Origin: Branchiostoma lanceolatum
Lineage: Eukaryota; Chordata; Leptocardii; Amphioxiformes; Branchiostomatidae
Direction: 5' to 3'
DNA length: 64,000 nt
NCBI RefSeq assembly: GCF_035083965.1
Contig: NC_089726.1
Location: forward strand, 9,739,501-9,803,500
Positions 60,701 to 64,000 of the stretch are shown here, one piece after another. The notes beneath the pieces are model-generated. The model searched no databases and had not been told where the DNA came from. It saw only the letters and a list, made by a program, of their open reading frames with translations. Numbering within the stretch: the first letter of the stretch is position 1; each line of letters opens with the position of its first letter. Position numbers and translations under genes: made by a program.

Positions 60701-63435
60701 TGTGCTTGAATAATAAATGAGCGCAACCTGTCAAATCAATACTGTGTTTGCTTTCCTCACAATGAAATATTGACCAAATACATAGAACATCCTCCTGGCA
60801 AACCCAACAATCAATTCTACCTCCGATGTTCATCTATATATGTCGTTCTGATCAACTTCCCGGGCAACCCATATCCCACAAGGATACTAAACATCATTTC
60901 TGCACACAAAGTGACCATAAATGTATTAATCTGCAGTGTGTACAGCATATAACATGGGAACTTCTCACCCACTTTACCATATTTCCCCAAGGTATTACTG
61001 TAAATTTGGTCTAGCTGTATGTAATTCATGTACATATGACTGAATAGTCATTTCCCTATGAGATTAACAATTAACTAGAACAAAACTGTTTAATCTAAAT
61101 AGTGTTGAGTTGAGTTTAATGAGAAAATCCATTACAAAAGTGTGAAAGTTGTCTGGTCTCTTCTTACATCTCTTCATAATAAAACAATTATGCAAATGAG
61201 GCCCTTATTAGCATAATTTGATGCAACGATGTTCACATTCACATAACTTCCCGATGGCACAAAAAAAGTATTAAATGCATGAAATTTCCGTCATTTACCA
61301 GTATGGAATTATAGTAGTTTCTCATTTAAGTATGCAAATTAGGCCCACATTTGCATATTTTCTATCTTCAACATTCCTCTCTTCCTCAGTTACAATTTGA
61401 ATAGTCATATCATGGCACAAAGCAGATTTTTAATGTTGCCTCATTAATTATGCAAATTAGAATCTGATTTGCATAATTATCGGCCAATCATTCTAAGCAT
61501 CACACAAGCTATCTACATACCAAATATCATGACCATCCATCAAGGCCATCTTGAGTTATAGTATTTTCTCATTAATTATGCAAATGAGGTCTTCATTTGC
61601 ATAGTTCATATCAATTAATATTTCTCTCTTCCTCACTTACATATGTCACATGTTTCAGAGTCCTATCATGGAATTTGGCGGATGTATAAACTTTCCTCAT
61701 TAATTATGCAAATTAGATACTGATTTGCATAAAAAGTATCTAATCATGTTCATCATCACTCAAGCTATCTACTTACCAAAAATCATTGCCATCCATCAAG
61801 CCCTTCTTGAGTTATTCCCTTTCAAAGTCAGATGCAAAACCTGCTCCTCCAGTTCCAAAAAAGCCGCTAGGGGGCCCAAACCCATACCACTTACTCTCTG
61901 TCCAAAGAGCTATCTACCACTCAAAAATCAGTTCCATAGCATGTCCAGAACACGAGATATCAAAACAGGAAGTTCCGCTGCAGTACCGTAACAAGCCGCT
62001 AGGGGACCCAAAATCTAATCATTTCCTAGTCTCATCAAGACCTACCCACCTACCAAATATCAAGACAATCCATCCTAGCCTTCTCGAGTTATGCTGTACA
62101 TTACACACACACATACAAACGCTACCCTCTGCATAACCTTCTCGGCGAAGGTAAAAATGATAAACGTACGTATGAACCTTTCTCATTGAAAACATTACAA
62201 GAAAGTAATATTGAGGAAGAGAATCCACAACAAGAATGTACTAATGTTACATGACACTGTCACTTAGTAAGAGGACTTAGTTTCAAAGTTTCAGAAAGTG
62301 AATTGGACAATGCTACAGTTGTTGTTGCCATTTACGTTTTCTAACCTTTCACACTCACACAAACCTACAAGATTCTTCACTAGAAGATATAAAGTGTTTC
62401 AATAAAAACCATTGTAGGCAATGTACAAATGTACAATGTAGGGTGTTTTCTTATGTAGTGGTAAAATTGATCAACCATTGGAAATACGTTTTTAACTGAT
62501 AGAAAGTACTAGTATAAGAAACCTCAAATAAAGATGAAGTGGGATGAGATCACACAATCTCAATGATCAACAGAGTGTGTGAGGGCGTGGGGGATAAAGT
62601 CTCTTGACTTAATATCAGAAAATGTGCCAGTGCTGGAATGCAGTATTGACTGACCTGACTTCTACCTCCGGTTTGTTGTGCCTCTCCACCACCTGCGAGG
62701 AAAAGTTCTCCAGACACATGGCCGCCGTCAGCGTGGAACGCACGGCGTTCAGGTACGGGCGTAATGTCGCAGACTACGGGAAAAATGACCATGTACGTTC
62801 AAATATCTTTCAACCTCTACTCTAGCATGCAATGGAGCATATCAATGTGATTGACAGTTCTGAAAATGTGCTGTTATTTTCTAAAAAAACTATGCAATGT
62901 CTGAAGCATTCTTTGCAATTCATTGCGATCCCAAAGGAAATACAAGACATCAGCATTCAAACCATTTCAAGACTTAGCTACGTGTATAGAGTACATATGA
63001 GAGATTTAGTCATGTTTACTAACTACACAAATCTGTTGACATGTTCACAAGTGAATGCAACAATCTTTTACGACTGAGAAGGAAATACGCAAAAGGTGGT
63101 ATTTCGTGGGACTTCCAAGTGTATCATAGGTAGTGATATATATATCATAGAGCTTGAATACAGGACAGGAAGTTCCAGAAGTGAAAGATCACGTGTATTT
63201 TTGGTGGTGGCCCCATTTTGGGGAGGGGCAACTTGACTGAAGGTATGAGATAGCGACTGGTTGATCGACCAACACCGCAACCAAATTTTCAGCGAATCTG
63301 GTCCATCAAACACCCTGAAACTTTTTCTGCATACACTACGATAGATATTGAATGGTATAAAGTTACACTAATTACCAAATCGATTTAATTCCGGAAAGAG
63401 AAAGAGAAAACTTGAAGAGGAAGAGAGCTTACCAT
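57701..63435 (-). CDS. ARPC4: Actin-related protein 2/3 complex subunit 4 (6 coding exons, 168 aa)
   Basis: Core subunit that, with ARPC2, bridges Arp2 and Arp3 in the actin-branching complex. Exons in coding order: 63433-63435 (ATG only), 62655-62773, 59754-59865, 59439-59534, 58402-58572, 57701-57706 (TTC TAG). Total is 507 nt, 168 aa, the same as human ARPC4. Seen: [127 protein letters not shown] and AEEFLKNF at the end. The two terminal exons are minute: the donor follows the initiator directly, and the last exon holds one codon plus stop after a good TCTCCACAG acceptor. Introns hold a MITE (59995-60482) and a long dispersed repeat. Confidence 0.97.
58640..58740. repeat. Dispersed 130-bp repeat, divergent copy 3
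   Basis: 'gcagcgccgaggatgtgtgagaatgctgcattgtgtatatcgggaattgcagaaa' aligns with the units at 58830 and 52725. Confidence 0.55.
58830..58985. repeat. Dispersed 130-bp repeat, copy 2
   Basis: 'gtagtggagcacaaattagcagcactgaggatgtattgtagtgctgc' and following bases match 52725-52850. It lies in the ARPC4 intron before the 58402-58572 exon. Confidence 0.75.
59995..60482 (-). mobile_element. 488-bp MITE copy 2 (CAGGGTGCGAAATAC ends)
   Basis: Reverse-orientation partner of 23747-24233, high identity over full length. A 6-bp duplication GTACAA flanks it (59989-59994 and 60483-60488). Sits in the ARPC4 intron 2. Confidence 0.9.
61150..62160 (-). repeat. Long copy of the 'accttcgccgagaaggttatg' dispersed family
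   Basis: Contains at least five 'attatgcaaatta/tgag' segments, two 'aagccgctagggg.ccca' phrases, 'cttgagttat' and ends with (AC)n then 'gcataaccttctcggcgaaggt'. It is the reverse orientation of 44740-45480. Confidence 0.65.
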
Positions 63436-63545
63436 GTTGAACAGGAAATCACAGGGACCAGGCGGAACCGGAGTAGTGCGCGTGCGCAGTATGCTGCATC
63501 ATGGGAAATTGTACAGAAGTTTGACCTCTGACACCAACATGGCGG
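63436..63545. promoter_or_regulatory. Bidirectional promoter of ARPC4 and a divergent gene
   Basis: Includes TGCGCGTGCGCA (63477-63488, NRF-1-like with one mismatch), 'catcatgggaaattgtac' (63498-63515) and a YY1-like CAACATGGCGG (63536-63545). TATA-less, GC-rich, about 100 bp between the two predicted starts. Confidence 0.5.
63539..63545 (+). CDS. Possible 5' coding exon of a divergent gene (MA/G...)
   Basis: ATGGCGG is followed directly by an excellent donor GTAAGTTGAG. The rest of the gene would lie beyond 64000, so no product can be named. In human, ARPC4 is divergent from TADA3, but this short start cannot test that. Confidence 0.35.
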
Positions 63546-63759
63546 GTAAGTTGAGATGTTTTTAGTGAAATTCCCCATATTTTTGGCTTTTTCGTGACGA
63601 AGTTATTGGCACGGATTTGTAGGTGAAGGGCCTCTTAAAGACGTAACCTTGGTAGTAGTATTGACGATGGTGCGATCGCGTGCTACAGATATGTTGAATA
63701 TTGCTTAATTTGCAAGAAAAATATAGCACAGCGAGCTTGGTTTGTTGCAACAAATTATG

Positions 63760-64000
63760 TTTATTTTTGGCGACGCCTCAGGGGCGAGCCAAATTTTTAC
63801 TATATTGTGTGCAGATTGCAAGAATTCTAGGAATTGTACAGGAATGTGAAAGTCCATGGGACGATAACTCAAGAATGCCTGGATGTATTGTCTTCATATT
63901 TTGTAGGTGGGTAGGTCTGTGGGAGACCTTGTAATGATTGGATTTTGGGCCCCCTAGCGACTTTCTATGGTACTGCAGGGGAACTTTCACTTTTCAAATC
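63760..64000 (+). repeat. Dispersed repeat family member at window end
   Basis: 'ttttggcgacgcctcaggggcgagcc', 'ttgcaagaattctaggaattgtacaggaat', 'cgataactcaagaatgcctggat' and 'gggccccctagcgactttctatggtactgcagggg' are collinear with 44740-45000. The 'tgcaagaattctaagaattgtacaggaat' part also lies in the methyltransferase intron at 41295 and 48768. Confidence 0.65.

Overview
The window is metazoan nuclear DNA: genes are broken into many short exons with GT-AG (and a few GC-AG) introns, and introns and intergenic DNA are full of MITEs, non-LTR retrotransposon pieces and minisatellites. Gene content and repeat style point to an invertebrate deuterostome, most likely amphioxus (Branchiostoma). I infer the species from general knowledge; no search was run.

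Layout. 168-4376 (+): 3' part of a leucine-dehydrogenase-type amino-acid dehydrogenase, with its 5' exons outside the window. 6656-18488 (+): a complete 12-exon IRAK/Pelle kinase (death domain, kinase, 600-residue tail with two TRAF6-type motifs) behind a promoter with octamer, CRE and kappa-B matches. 22798-35380 (-): a complete 18-exon dihydrolipoyl dehydrogenase (508 aa) with an intact antisense LINE in one intron and a 32-bp copy of exon 6 in another. 38077-39327 and 53981-56338 (+): two secreted TenA/THI-4-like paralogues; the first lacks the exon carrying the conserved Cys. 40994-43959 and 48462-51436 (+): two NNMT/INMT/PNMT-type methyltransferase paralogues in a 4-kb segmental duplication; the first has an in-frame TGA. 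45609-47850 (-): a folate-receptor-family membrane protein between them, whose segments appear circularly permuted relative to vertebrate folate receptors. 57701-63435 (-): complete ARPC4 (168 aa), with a possible divergent gene starting at 63539 (+).

How the genes relate. They are not an operon or a single pathway. IRAK belongs to Toll/IL-1R signalling, DLD to mitochondrial 2-oxoacid dehydrogenases, ARPC4 to actin nucleation. The 36.8-56.3 kb block is the dynamic part: methyltransferase and TenA-like genes are duplicated and interleaved, and one member of each pair looks damaged or altered. TenA-like (thiamine-related), folate-receptor-like (vitamin binding) and NNMT-like (nicotinamide or amine methylation) genes lie side by side, suggesting a cofactor/vitamin theme, but that is inference.

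Mobile DNA. Five terminal-inverted-repeat elements are delimited by their ends (331-1269, 7375-8476, 9022-9455, and a 487-bp family at 23747-24233 and 59995-60482); 9022-9455 has a perfect 8-bp target duplication typical of hAT. Other structures are a 68-bp-arm hairpin at 19609-19747, minisatellites of one related unit at three loci, and a dispersed family recognised by an 'accttcgcc.agaaggttatg' end.
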